Positions 34,816 through 46,614 of a DNA stretch of 64,000 bases are shown piece after piece. The DNA is taken from the NCBI RefSeq assembly GCF_033118175.1, contig NC_083701.1:55069001-55133000 (forward strand), written 5' to 3'. Each line of letters starts with the position of its first letter. The first letter of the stretch is position 1. The position numbers were made by a program, and so were the translations under genes. Origin of the DNA: Dama dama (lineage: Eukaryota > Chordata > Mammalia > Artiodactyla > Cervidae). The notes below the pieces were generated by a model. The model searched no databases, was not told the DNA's origin, and worked only from the letters and a program-made list of their open reading frames with translations.

Positions 34816-36107
34816 AGAGTTTAGCGTATTCTGAGAGTCCAGAGGTCTTCATTGCAACAGCACTGAACTCAGCAGTGAGTAGAGGAAAATGTGATGTCCC
34901 TAAGGACTGGGTCAGAATTAGCTGTCTGACTACTTGCAATTAACAATTCCTAGTAAGACTGGAGAAAAACAAACAGATGAAAAGTCTCCCATTTGACCTC
35001 TGGGTAGTCCTACATGTCTAGATCCTGTCCATAGATGTCTAACTGTGAGCAGAGCTGCGACTGTAATCAGCTAAGAGGGTCAGGGAGGAGCTGAACTGTG
35101 AGAATCCAGGCAGCACGATGGTTGGCAGCTGCACGTATTTAGCTCGAGAGTCTAACACAGCCTCTCGTCATTAGAGAAAGGAGCTTTTCTAACAACAGTT
35201 GTGTATCATCAGGGATGGGACAGTTTAAGTATTTTCAGCAATATTTCAACAAAAGAGCTCACTGGGGATGAGGAAACAAATGGTTTAATGAAAAAGGAAA
35301 TACCTCTGTACCTAAGATTTTACACTGAAATAGACAGGAAGGGATTTCATAGCAATTCGCAAACCATGCAGCCCACCCAGGCATGCCACTAAGTCAGAGA
35401 GTTAATGGGCAGTTGGGAGCTGAGACCTAGAGGTCATGATAGGATTAATTCCTTTTCCTTGAGAAAGAGCCAAGGGACCTTCCCCCATTCCCCAAGAAGC
35501 AGAGAGTTGTGCCACAGAGGCCAGTAGACAATTGAGCATCTGTGTGGTGGTCAAGCTGTAATTGGAGCCTTTAAGACCGTGGCTTGTTGACCCTTGAAAT
35601 TCTACCCATTGACCTGGCATGATGGGCTATTATATTTGTCTCTTGGAGTTTGAGAAGTCTTGTCCATAAGAATAGTGGAATGTCCCCGTGTGCGGGAGGG
35701 GCATGTTTGAGGGACACTTTTCCTTTTGATTTCCTCTTACATATTCCACTAGGCCTCACTTTTTCTCTGAGGGGAGTTGGGGGCATGGAGACTGGACTAA
35801 ACTTAAGGTAGCCTGTAGCACGGGTCATGGCTACTCCGAGAGTTCTGATATTCCTTAAGTAGGGAGGAAAACCCAGGTTGAGCCAAATCGGTTACAGAAC
35901 TGCCCCCAGCTTATTGTAATTCTCCCAGCAGGATCTTACCTGTGTTTGCCGTGAGGGCTGTCAGGCGGCTCCATCCTTGGGGCCCCACTGCTGTCCGTGG
36001 GAAGTCATCCTTTTTCTCCCTGGAAACTAAGAGAATGCTGCTGGCGAGGCTTCCGGTCGTGCATGCCAGGACGCTACCCATCACCGAAGGCCGATGGTTT
36101 CTGTAGA
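34816..36107. other. Unrecognised stretch, slightly CpG-richer at the right
   Basis: No gene recognised. Around 35930-36095 CpG dinucleotides are more frequent than in the surroundings, and no repeat family is apparent; a conserved or regulatory element is possible but not shown. Confidence 0.4.
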
Positions 36108-36278
36108 CCAGTGATTACAAAAAACCCAACGTGCCTTGTAATCACCTGGCCTGCGTAGGCCCCGCCTCTAAGCTTTTGATCCAGTCAGTATGGAACACAG
36201 CCTAGGGATCTTCATTTCCAACAGGTTCCCATACAATGCTGATGTCACTAGCTTAAGGACTGAACTTTGAAAACCCCT
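36108..36278 (+). mobile_element. MER5A-type hAT relic
   Basis: Matches a non-autonomous hAT (MER5) pattern: GTAATCACCTGGCCTGCG, AACAGGTTCCCATACAATGCTG, and a terminal ACTTTGAAAACCCCTG that echoes the inverted terminal repeat. Confidence 0.62.
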
Positions 36279-36444
36279 GAAAAGAGAAAAGTTTAGGCAG
36301 ACGTACCAGGATAGAAGCCAGCGTGTTGAAATGGCATAACACAGATTGCAGGGGAAGGATGCTTAACTGTTAGCTAAGCACTGGGTGAATCAGGTGAGAA
36401 CAATGAGAACGGGAAAATGATGGTGATTCATTCTATTTTGCTTT

Positions 36445-36560
36445 TTTCAAAGAACACTTTATTGAGGTACGATTGACATACAAAAAGCTGTATATGTTTA
36501 AATGTATACAACTTGAATTTGGAGATAAGTATATATTCATGAACTCACTGTCACAATTTA
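36445..36560 (-). mobile_element. L1M 3' UTR fragment
   Basis: Antisense L1M 3' UTR: TTTATTGAGGTACGATTGAC, then AAAAGCTGTATATGTTTAAATG. Confidence 0.7.
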
Positions 36561-37149
36561 TGACCCATAACCTGATGAGGGAGTTACAGATAATCCATAG
36601 GGGGCTGGTCAAGTTATCCAAATTATTTCAGCCCACTGCTGAAGCTTTCCACGTGACAGGTGTTCAACCAGGTCAACTGATGTGAGTAGTGAGAGGTCTC
36701 TAGACTATGCACAGAATTATGACTCTCTGGTGTTCATCACTGGGAGAGGTCAGAGTCTTGATTCAGATGATGCCTGAATGGAGAAATCTGGAGGCAACTC
36801 AGGTGTCTCCTGTGGAGACGCCTGCTTCCATGAACTTAAAACATCTTTTGCTTTCTTTTCACATGATGGTGATTCTAGCTCTACCACTGGCATTCCAGAT
36901 TCTGGAGAATGACATCAGTAGTAAACATTCCTAAATTAGAAATGTGAGCATAGTCCCAGACTTGCAGCTGAGGCATGACATCCAAATCCAGCCAATTCTA
37001 CTAAATATCTCACAAATCTATCTAGCTTTCTGCCTTCCACTGCTAACCCCTAGCTCACCCTCTCGCCTCACCTCTCCCTGTTAACAGTCTCTTAACCAGT
37101 CTGCTGCCTCTACTGATGATCAATTCTCCATGCAGCTCTGGAAACCATG
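36561..37149. other. Unrecognised non-coding stretch
   Basis: No gene or named repeat recognised. Confidence 0.45.
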
Positions 37150-37390
37150 ATCTCAAATGAAACCTTGGTCACCTGTTTATATCATTTTCCAATCAATACT
37201 TTATTATCAAATTTATTATTAAGCTCAAAAGTGTACTTCATACTTATCTTGTGCATTCCTATTCTCAGAGGACTATCTGGTTGCATATTAACCAAATGTT
37301 AAGCGTCTCAAGAGCAGGTGCAATGTCTTTTTCTCTTTGTATTCTTAGCATAAAGATAGTAATCATTATCTAATTAATAGCAAAAGTATA
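37150..37390 (+). mobile_element. Probable L2 relic
   Basis: Diverged L2 3' part: AAGCGTCTCAAGAGCAGGTG and CAATGTCTTTTTCTCTTTG fit the L2 block before its terminal repeat. Confidence 0.45.
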
Positions 37391-37394
37391 GGTG

Positions 37395-37605
37395 CCAAAC
37401 CCTTTTTACACCTCATTTTTCAACTTTATTTGCAAATTAGACATCATTAACCCTACTTTTCAGACAAGGAAATGGAGGCTTGGAGAGGTTAGGCAACTTA
37501 CTCAGGATCACTCAGCTAAGGAAGGGCAAAGTTGAGATTTAAACCCAGATCTCTCAGATTCAAGATAATATCATCCCAGATGCTTCTTCCACATGGTTCC
37601 CAGAG
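37395..37605 (-). mobile_element. MIR SINE
   Basis: Antisense MIR: CTTTTCAGACAAGGAAATG, GCTTGGAGAGGTTAGGCAAC, then AGTTGAGATTTAAACCCAG. Confidence 0.75.
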
Positions 37606-37639
37606 CAGATGTTTTCTTGTTGCCTAAATGGACCTGCTG

Positions 37640-38000
37640 ATAATCTACCCTATCTAGCTTGGCACATGAGACCCGCTTCCTGCAAGCCCCATAACCCATG
37701 TTTTCCCCTATGTCTGTGCCTTTACACAAGTCAGTCCCTCTGCCTGTAACATTCTTCTCACGTGTTTTGTTTGTTCATTTTTCACCAGTTAGTTCAGGCC
37801 TTCCTCTTCTAAGGCGAAAAGAGAGCCTAAACTATTCCTATTCCTCCCCAGCGCTTCCATAGCTTCCTAAATAAATCTGTTTTGAAACTTATCACAACTT
37901 TGCTAGTCTGACACCCTTTCCCCCTCCCATGAGTCTCCTGAGCTTTTTGGGGAAACTCTCTTTAAACCCATAGTACCTGAAATAAAGCATGTGAATTAGT
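37640..38000 (+). mobile_element. Probable L2 relic
   Basis: Diverged L2: AGGCCTTCCTCTTCTAAGG, later TGAAACTTATCACAACTTTG and CATGAGTCTCCTGAGCTTTT. Confidence 0.5.
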
Positions 38001-38554
38001 TAGGTATTTTGAGCTGCAAGGAGCTGAAACCCTAACTCAACATGGCTTAAGTGAAAAGGGAATTAATAGGCTCAGATAACTTGAATTCTAGCTCAAAAAA
38101 AGCTACAGGGATTTTGTGAAAAATAGATATCTTATACCCATACACATACATATGATATCTAATATTTATTGCACTGGCATAGAGTATGTGCTCAGTAAAT
38201 AGCTGCCATTACTTTGGATGTTATCTTTCATTATCCACATCTGGATCACCTATGTAAGGATTATTTCCAAAAAACTATAACTCTAGACTGGATTTTTTTC
38301 TCTTACCTAGGACAGGATATCTTAAAGAGTAAGGATCACATACATGAGAATTGTGTGAGGTACTTGTTAAAATGCAGCTATATTTCTGTATATTTACTAA
38401 ATTGGCAGGGCTGGGGGGTGACTAGCAGTCTGGGGAGCATGGTTGAACAGCTTTATTCAAAGATCTGCAAATAATTCTTATCCCCATGTCCCTCCCCTCC
38501 CTTCTCATTCATAATGGAATCATAGATTCTTACTTTACTATATCTGGCAGAAAT
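38001..38554. other. Mostly unrecognised; MIR end fragment
   Basis: A MIR 3' terminus (GCATAGAGTATGTGCTCAGT) lies at about 38175-38215; otherwise nothing recognised. Confidence 0.42.
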
Positions 38555-38680
38555 GTTTGGAATTATCCAGTTTACTCAACATCCTTTCTTTTGCAAGTGA
38601 AGAAACTAAGGCTCGGGAAAATCTAGTGAATCGTTCAAAGTTAGCAAAGTAGTGGCAGAGCCGAGCTTTAATTATTCTCT
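38555..38680 (-). mobile_element. MIR SINE fragment
   Basis: Antisense MIR core: GAAGAAACTAAGGCTCGGG, AGTGGCAGAGCCGAGC. Confidence 0.6.
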
Positions 38681-38789
38681 CCCTTAATTTGGTTCATTTT
38701 TTACCATTGCCCCTTCCCCACTGGTGTGTCAGTGCTCATTCTAGGTTCTGCAAATCAGAACAAATTGACATTAACTAATAGATATTTCA

Positions 38790-38990
38790 TTTTAAGAGCT
38801 ATTTCCAGCACTTTTCAATAATATCACATTTAATACTTGGAAAAACCTTCAGAGGTGGGTGCTACTGTGATTCTCATTTTACAGACAGCAGCACAGGAAA
38901 GTTAAGCAACTCAACCTAGGTCACACAGCTAGCAGGTGATGCCGGGATTCAAGCCAGAGCGCCTACTTGACACTTAACTTCTGCATGATC
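38790..38990 (-). mobile_element. MIR SINE
   Basis: Antisense MIR with a well kept core: CATTTTACAGACAGCAGC, CTAGGTCACACAGCTAGCAG, GCCGGGATTCAAGCCAG. Confidence 0.78.
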
Positions 38991-39434
38991 TGATTCCTCT
39001 GGGAAAAGAACACAGCTGATCTCAGTGATGCTTCCATTTTACTCATTGTTAGGACAGTTTATAGAAATGCAGGGTTTAAAAGTTTGATTCTACCTCCTAT
39101 GCTCCCGTCTTCAAGGATGGCGATCAACTGGGATGGAATCAGTTTGAGATGTGACAGCACCATGGAGAAGCAGTTAATTGTTAAATTCCAATTGCAGTCA
39201 TTACTTCCAATATATCCACATTTTATAATCATGTAGTCTTAGTGCTCAGGGGAAAGAGTAAAGGGTTAAGAATCACAGTGCCTGGCCCCGATCTGAGCTT
39301 TAGAACTTCATGCGCAATTTTATTAGCTCTGTGTCATTGATTAATTTGCTGATGCCCTCTAAGTTTCAAGAGCTGCTTGCATGTTCTCTACCGAATTTTA
39401 GTTTGTTGAAATCCTCACTGGTTCCTTTAAGTCC
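38991..39434. other. Unrecognised non-coding stretch
   Basis: No gene or named repeat recognised. Confidence 0.45.
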
Positions 39435-39842
39435 TTGCTTTTGAAAGTGTGGTCAGAGGGTTGGTAGCATGAGAACTACCTGGAGCTTGTTAGAAACACA
39501 GACTCTCAGACCCCACCTGTGACCCACTGAATTAGAATCTAATTTCACCAGATTCCCTGATGAGTCCTGAGCTTCCCAGGTGGCTCAGTGGTGAAGAATC
39601 TGCCTGCCAATGCTGGAGACACCAGTTCGATCCTTGGGTCAGGAAGATCCCCTGGAGTAGGAAATGGCAACCTACTCCAGTATTCTTGCCTGTAAAGTCC
39701 CATGGACAGAGGATCCTGGCGGGCTATAGTCCATAAGGGTTGCAAAGAATCGGACATGACTGAGCAACTGAGTGAGCACACACACACGCAGACACACACT
39801 GGTGAGTCCTAATGGGCATCACAATTTGAGAAGCACCTCTTT
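39435..39842 (+). mobile_element. MER5A hAT relic split by a Bov-tA
   Basis: Left part: GAACTACCTGGAGCTTGTTAG, then AGACCCCACCTGTGACCCAC; right part after the SINE: AATGGGCATCACAATTTGAGAAGC. Removing the Bov-tA and one copy of its target restores one continuous MER5 element. Confidence 0.72.
39558..39810 (+). mobile_element. Bov-tA SINE inside MER5A, 11-bp TSD
   Basis: tRNA-like head (GCTTCCCAGGTGGCTCAGTG), Bov-A body, tail ending in a (CA)n run. TGATGAGTCCT (39558-39568) and TGGTGAGTCCT (39800-39810) mark the target, one mismatch. Confidence 0.93.
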
Positions 39843-39879
39843 AAAGTAACTCTGTCATTCCCACCTCTTCTAGTTGGAA

Positions 39880-40045
39880 TCTCAAGTTTGCAATTTGCCA
39901 ACTGGAGCCTTCGCCTGTTATCTAAACTCTCTTGTCTCAGTAGCTTCACTTGCAAAATGAGAATGATTTTTGATTGTAGATTCTTAGGAGCATGAAATGA
40001 GATAGAGTGCAGAAAGTATCTGGCACACAGTGATGAGTCAGAAAA
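39880..40045 (+). mobile_element. MIR SINE
   Basis: Sense MIR: ACTTGCAAAATGAGAATGA, GCATGAAATGAGATAGAG, and TATCTGGCACACAGTGATG. Confidence 0.65.
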
Positions 40046-42466
40046 AAATTCATTATTCTTCTTAATCCACCAGCAGTGATCACAATTCTGCCTCTTTTGA
40101 ATATGGCCCTTTGGTTTCCATGTACTTCTCTTCAGCCTAGCATCTGAAGGCTCAGTATTCTATCTCCATGGTGGCTGGCTCAATGCCCTCTGTTGTTTCA
40201 TATATATTTATTGAGTTTAATACTTGTCGACTGATTCAGATTATTTTCTATGTGGTCAAAGGCCTCTCACGTCAGAGAGCCAGATTAATTCTTTGTATTT
40301 TAATAAAGTCCCTACATTGTGCAGAATCTTCAAAAGAGCACAACATATGGGCAAAAGCCCTAATTAAACACTTGTTGAAAGTAAATTAGTTAATTAGAGT
40401 TGACCGCTGCTTCCCACAGAGGGTAATCAACACGAGGTCTGTGGAGAGCACCAACATCCTGTGGGGGCAGAAACGGGGCTGGTTTTTAGGCAAAAATATG
40501 TCCTTTAATAAATGCTTTTATGTGCTTCATCCTGTCCATATTAGAAAAAAAAGGAAGGTCACCAAGTCCACAAACTAATAAAAAAGAACCCAGGGAACTT
40601 CTGACTCAGTTATTTCTAACATTAAGGTACAGCTCACAAAAGGTGCTACCACATTTTCCCTAAGAATGAGTGATTTGAGAAGTTAGAGACTCAAGGTTTC
40701 CTTTTGTTTTATTTTATAAAAAAGCTCAATTCCTAGTTAGACCCCCTACCAGGAACAACTGAGGAAATAATTGCAATATGTCATCAATCACTGGAATTTG
40801 CCTAACATTTAGTGGGGGCAGGCTAAAATTTCTGAATATTTCTTTCTACCAGTACAATAACAATTTTATTCATATAAAAATCAAGGATCTTTAAACTCCA
40901 ATAAGAAATGAAAAGAAATCCTGATCTAACCAGCTGAAAAAAGTCAAGGATCAAGTTCAGATAAAATACGAGCTAACCTAAGTCATCATTCGTTCACTCT
41001 TCACACTAAGCTCAAACCACTTCTGAGGGTTTTGTTTTCTTTTTTTTTTTTTTGATTTATGTTTATTTTCATCTGGGTATGTAGTTTGGGTTTTGGCTAG
41101 AACCAGCCATGGAAATACCATGAGAAAAAGAAGTTACTCCTAAGGCATTTTGACCAAACCCGTTGTTTCATGAAATTGAAGTTTTGACATTAAACTTGTT
41201 GGAGAGTAACTGCCAAATAATGCTGGTTTCAGTCATAATAGAGCAATAAATAAACACTTTCCTTCTTGTGTATGGCCTGGTGGGAAATGGCTGGGAGCAA
41301 AAAAGAGCCCTGGAGCTAGCTGAGACTTGGAAATCTGAGTTTTGGTTTTGTCTTTCACTGAACTAGTCTGTCTTTAATGCAAACAGACTCCTTTAATACT
41401 AGAAGCACGTAAAGGTATTCTACAGGGTAGCTCAATACTTTATCATGCCATTGACAATTCCTTTATCTTTTTCCTTCCTCATCCCCTTTCTCCTTCCTGA
41501 CTTTTTTCTCCTCTCTTTTTCTTCCTTTTGCCTTTTTCTTCTTCCTTTTTTTAAAGGACTTTTCAGTGACCTTAAAACAGTACTTCAGAATAGGGGTGGG
41601 ACTGCTTAATAGTTATGTGTTATTTATTATAGTTTGCATACAATGTCAAATGAAGGTCAGTCCTAAGATGAAATATGACTAGATTCTGAATTGAAGAAAC
41701 TAACCAGGCGAGTAAGGAATGAAGAGGGAGACACTTGGTGGCAGAAAAGAAGCATGGCAGTCCTCCCCTTACCTGACAGTCTTTGGTGGTTTTGAAAATG
41801 TTAACACATTTCCTGCTTGTCAAAACAGCTACACAAAGTTTGGTTTGAGTTGCTGCTCACTTAACCCAGCCACAGAGACTCTGTGTTAGAAACCACAAAC
41901 GCTGTTTGTACTGAGCAAGCAGCCCCACGGCGGATGAAACCCAGCTATTTCACTGGCGCCTTTTCAGCATCATGTTCTTCCATTAGAAACTGGTTCTTCA
42001 ATTAGGGGTGAAAAATGCAAATGAAATGTGCCTTCTATTTTTTTTTCTTAGAGATAGAGAAATTTTAGGAGTTGAAGAAAGTTCAAAATGAGCCTTCTGT
42101 TTTTTATCCACTTGCCACCTGTTCCTCTTAGTATCTAAACAAATCACAAACAAGAATTTGAGAATAACAATTCAAGAATAAAAAATTCAAATAAGAATTT
42201 GAATTTCTTCTTACATTTCAGTGTAAGAAGAAAATCTCTTTTTTTATGAGGGGTAGAAGAAAAAGTGAAATGTCATTTTTTTCACTATTAAAGTCAAGCC
42301 ATTCAGTATTTGTATTATAAAAAATGTATTCTGCTGAGTTTAAGTTTTATTATTTCCTAGGACAACCTAGCATGGAGGATTATTGCTTCAAGCTATTGTA
42401 CCCACCTGACCTTTTAAAAAAAATACTTTTAGTTATAGCTTTTTTCCCCCATTTTTTCAGCTCCTT
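40046..42466. other. Unrecognised stretch with a polypyrimidine tract
   Basis: About 2.4 kb without gene or named repeat. Contains a T run (about 41040-41054) and a polypyrimidine tract at about 41459-41555 (C/T nearly throughout). The segment around 41860-41965 is less AT-rich and free of repeats. Confidence 0.45.
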
Positions 42467-42617
42467 TTATATACAGTGGAGAAGGAAATGACAGTCCACT
42501 CCAGTACTCTTGCCTGGAGAATCCCATGGACAGAGGAGCCTGGCAGGCTACAGTCCATGGGGTGGCAAAGAGTCAAACACGACTGAAGTGACTAACACTA
42601 ACACACTTATATACTGT
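42467..42617 (+). mobile_element. Bov-A monomer with 11-bp TSD
   Basis: Headless Bov-A unit: GGAGAAGGAAATGACAGTCC through GAGTCAAACACGACTGAAG and an ACTAACACTAACAC tail. TTATATACAGT (42467-42477) and TTATATACTGT (42607-42617) frame it, one mismatch. The clean duplication shows it inserted in this short form and is not a decayed longer SINE. Confidence 0.92.
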
Positions 42618-43514
42618 TCTTGACAGACTTCACATTGACTGGCTCAAGGCTTTGCTTGAACTCTGGGAGGGGTCTGTTGGTGAGGAACCAGGGTGCCTAT
42701 GACCTCCAGTAATCTCTCTCAGGTTCCAGAGCAATCGAATGTTTTGAACATGTTAGAGATTTCCGTGAGAGCTGAGTTCCCTCCAGCTTACTGTTCAGTG
42801 TTAACCATAATCTTACTACAAGAGGTTGCTGGAAGCCCAATGTTAAGCACACTGGGTTCACAGCCCTTACCCAGGAACATCCCACACACCAGGGAAAACT
42901 GAGTGTACCTACTAGGATACAAGGCTTCCTCTAGAACTGTGTTTAGCTTTCTTCATGGGTCAGAGTCCTTATATATTTCATGATGGGTGTATATGTTATT
43001 GTTAACCTTACTTCCATGCCAGAGAGATTTTATTTTTCTTCTTAAAATTTGTCAGCATACTGCTGTGTGATCTATCAAGCATATTATATATGTTTGTTGG
43101 TTAATTGGATTTCTCTTCCTTTGCTTGTGTATTTACAATAGAATATAGTCCCCAAATAAAGGAATCATTACATTTGATCAAGAGCTATTATGGTCTGGAT
43201 CTTGGTTACATGACACAGACTTTTAAAGAATATTTCAAGGAGAAGTAGTTTCTGAAATTAAACTATAAGCAGTACAAGCATCTCCAGGGACAACACCAGC
43301 CCTTTTTATCTTTAAACATTCAGCACTTAGTGCCTGACCCATGGAGGTATACAATAACTGTTGACTCACCTTGGTTTCTATGAACTAGGCTAACATTGCA
43401 TTTTTTGGTGTTCCCTATTACAGGAAGGTATTGACATTTTAGTGAACAAGTCACAGTGATAAAAAAGTAACAAATTGTTACTCAATCTGTTGTAGCTATT
43501 TTCAAATTTTAGCA
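42618..43514. other. Unrecognised non-coding stretch
   Basis: No gene or named repeat recognised. Confidence 0.45.
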
Positions 43515-43675
43515 TATATAGGGATTGCTTAATGAATTTGTTTAAAATGCATATTCCATGGCTCCATACCCACAGATTCTCATTCAGTAGGATTGTATGC
43601 AGCCCAGGCAATCTTTAAAAGCCCCAGAGGTATTTCGATGCGGGTGGTCGGTGTACTACAATTGGAGAAACTCTA
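43515..43675 (+). mobile_element. MER5-type hAT relic
   Basis: AAAATGCATATTCCATGGCTCC, CAGATTCTCATTCAGTAGG and TTTAAAAGCCCCAGAGGTAT follow the MER5A body. Confidence 0.65.
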
Positions 43676-43904
43676 TTTTACAGAGTACTCAGGAATATTT
43701 CCATGCAGTAATGAGATTTTTAAAGGCTCAATATGCACTGGTCCTCAACTACATGGAAGTTTGAAAATATTAAATAACATTTAATATGTTTAACATAACA
43801 TTAAAAATCTGTTTAATATGCAATCTGAGCTTAATGAACTAAAAAATGGTGACATTTTCAGATAGTCACTTTAAGTAGTAATTACTATATATATCTCAAG
43901 ATGG

Positions 43905-43936
43905 TTTTGTGTGTATGTGTGTGTGTGCGTGTGCAG
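43905..43936. repeat. (GT)n microsatellite, impure
   Basis: Alternating GT with TATG and GC interruptions. Confidence 0.8.
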
Positions 43937-43965
43937 CTTATCCATTCAGTTGTATTAAAGCAGCA

Positions 43966-44165
43966 AATATTGAATTCTTATGAGGTGCCAGACAATGAAT
44001 TTATGCTTCACATAAATGGACATATTTAATGTTCAAAACCACCCTAAATGATAAGTACTCATTATTCACATGTAACAATTAAGGAAACTTGGCTAAAAAG
44101 GTTAAGTATTAATAATCTACTTAAGGTCACAAACTTCAAAAGTTGTTAACAGTTCAAAATGTTAC
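43966..44165 (-). mobile_element. MIR SINE
   Basis: Antisense MIR: TGAGGTGCCAGACAATGAA, AACAATTAAGGAAACTTGG, TACTTAAGGTCACAAAC. Confidence 0.65.
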
Positions 44166-44604
44166 TGATTTTGAAAAAGCAAGACTTATATAGAGAAAAG
44201 TAGGTACAAAAGTACTCTTTGAAATAAATCAAGGAGATCTTTTAAAACTGAGTTTGTGAGTTCCTGTATAACGGTAAACATTTTAGGACTAATTTCATAA
44301 GTAGTAGTATACCAATATATTATTTCTACTGTAGTTTCTAGAATAATTTTGAGTTTGATTTTTAAAAAATAATGAGGACAAAGAAAATAGAAGTTTCAGA
44401 TGACCTGATATTGTTATAGAAGGGATATTAATTGAAATTACCCCAAACTCTGATGTGGCTCCAGAAACCACAGGTGAAACAAAGTGCTGCAGGAGCCATA
44501 GCCCAGAAGCCCCAGGGAGCAGTCAGGGTGAATGACATCTGAGCCTTTCAAATGGATTTTTACCTGGAAAACTTCCTTCCAAAATGGCCATTGTTGTTGT
44601 TGTT
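44166..44604. other. Unrecognised non-coding stretch
   Basis: No gene or named repeat recognised. Confidence 0.45.
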
Positions 44605-44860
44605 TTCAAATTCAATAAGCATTAACTGAGGACCTACCCTGTGCCAGAAACTCTGCTAGCTTTTAAATTATATATTATCTCATTCCATCCTTACAGCCGT
44701 GGTCTGTGGTATGTTATTCATTACTGTTGTTACTGCTTGCCATTTTATGTATGTGAAAACTGAGGCTTTGTGAAATTAGGTAAATTGCTAGCAAGTGGCA
44801 AGACTCAAGATTTAAGCCAAAGTCAGATTCCAACTTTTAAGGTCTCAGCCCATCTAACTG
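44605..44860 (-). mobile_element. MIR SINE
   Basis: Antisense MIR: ACCTACCCTGTGCCAGAAAC, ATGTGAAAACTGAGGCTTTG, GCTAGCAAGTGGCAAGAC. Confidence 0.72.
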
Positions 44861-45054
44861 TCTTCAAATGTGGTTTCAGATTTTGTAACGATGGCACAAA
44901 GTTTGTGTAGTCTGTGGGTTTTATAAAGCAGAACTTAAAGACATCACGAAGGTTTTAGTATGAGTATATTCTACTCTTCTGGCAAATACTTTAAATCCCT
45001 TAAACAACGGGCGTGTGTGCGTGGCGAGGTTGGGAAGTGATGGTGGTATGAGGC

Positions 45055-45345
45055 ATATTCACTCATTCAACAAAATGTACTGAACCACACAAGGTCAGGC
45101 ACTGTGTTGTGAACTGGGGTGCTAGACATAGAACAAGGTAAACATGGAGCTTATAATCTAGCAGGGAAAACACAAGCAAATATAGTTGTGATAGTGTCAT
45201 TTGTTTCTTCAAAAACCTGTAGCATAACAGAGATTCAAACTAATTTGTGAAGTAACAGAAGAACTCTCAAAGACAGTGAGGTTTCAGGTAGGACTGAATG
45301 AGAAATCTGAGGGAGGCAAACCAAGAAATGGGCAGCAGAATTCTT
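45055..45345 (-). mobile_element. L2 LINE, 3' end
   Basis: Antisense L2: CACTCATTCAACAAAATGTAC, GGTCAGGCACTGTGTTGTG, ACATGGAGCTTATAATCTAG, then weaker similarity. Confidence 0.72.
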
Positions 45346-46264
45346 CTGAGAATTTATTCTCCCTCATGCTATCATCTTCTGCAGTAGTAGATTATGCAAA
45401 CAACTTGGCTTGTGATGTGATCAAATCTACCCCACTCATTATCGTATCCCCCTAAGATTTCCCTGACTGGCTCAGAGTGAGTTCTACACTACAGGGGAGG
45501 TCTAGGAACCAATATTTTGAATACAAACAAAATAAAGGCAGCCTTGGAACGTTTAAATGCTTTTTCCCAAAATTCATCATTGGCAAGCACTTCAAATGTA
45601 CTACCTCCACCTTTAAGAAAACTTCAACATTTAGCTTAATTTTTATTATGTTTTTGAAGTCTATAAATCTCCATTGTACATTTTCCTCAGAAGGCAGCTT
45701 AATTCCATTGATATTAAAGAAAGTACATGAAGCTCTCTGGCCCACTAAATGGGGAAATCAGAATGTGACGGAGAGTGGCCAAGACTCAAAGTTTCCATTC
45801 TCTTCCAAGGGAAACCAAATGAGAAAAATAATACATCATAAAAGCCAGAGTTCTGATTACAATTCTGGAAATAAGGATGAAATAGGATATTTCATTTAAG
45901 AAAAAAAAATGTGCCTTGAATTTCCAGCTGAATCTAAAAGGTTATGCAAAGTACACCATATCACCCTTCTACTAATAATTGGGCTTATTTGTGTGTCTTC
46001 CTGGGACTTCACAAAACACCCAGGTAGGCATTTAGAGACACCAAGTTAGGTGCCTTTGTGTGGGTCATGAGTAAGGTTCATCGGTCAGCTGTTTAATATT
46101 GACCCCCCTTCTACTCTAAATTTCATTTTCACAGAATGAATTCATCTGAATTGTCTGAAAAGAAATGTTCCCCTGCAGGAGGTCTCCAATGTAACAGCGA
46201 TACAGTGTGTGGACAGTAGGTAGAGACACCAGAGTCCTGCCTTGTCCAGGAATGTGTTCTATCA
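45346..46264. other. Unrecognised stretch with the longest non-repeat open frame
   Basis: No named repeat. The plus strand is open from 45477 to 45899 (140 aa). Its composition is unremarkable and I recognise no domain or motif; antisense shadows of similar size occur. I regard it as a chance frame. Confidence 0.45.
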
Positions 46265-46425
46265 GAAACCCAGCCCTGCACATTAGGATTATACATGGAG
46301 CTTTACAAAAGTCTCCACATCCATGTGCTAACACCAGAGACCCTGATTTAACTTGCCTGGCTGGAATGGTACCTGGGCAGCAGTAAATATTAAAAGCTCC
46401 CCAGGTGATTCTCATGTGTAGTCAG
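46265..46425 (-). mobile_element. MER5-type hAT relic
   Basis: Contains ACACCAGAGACCCTGATTTAA, GGTACCTGGGCAGCAGTA and AAAAGCTCCCCAGGTGATTC, the body of MER5A/B. Orientation is my best guess. Confidence 0.62.
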
Positions 46426-46614
46426 CTCTTTACCAGTCCTCTCATTTATAAAATGAGATCCCAAAGCATTTTTAAAATAAAATAGATGGACAGAGGTTAT
46501 AGATGTGGTCATGGTTCGAAAGTTTTCATGTTTACTCCATCTTTAATGAATGCTTCTTATTCATTAACTGATGACATGCTTGATTCTCCATCTGCTCTTT
46601 CTACCGAACTCAAC

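Noticed and set aside
45477..45899. 140-codon open frame as a possible gene
   Set aside because: No recognisable domain, no supporting context, ordinary composition; in 64 kb of six-frame sequence such a frame is expected by chance.
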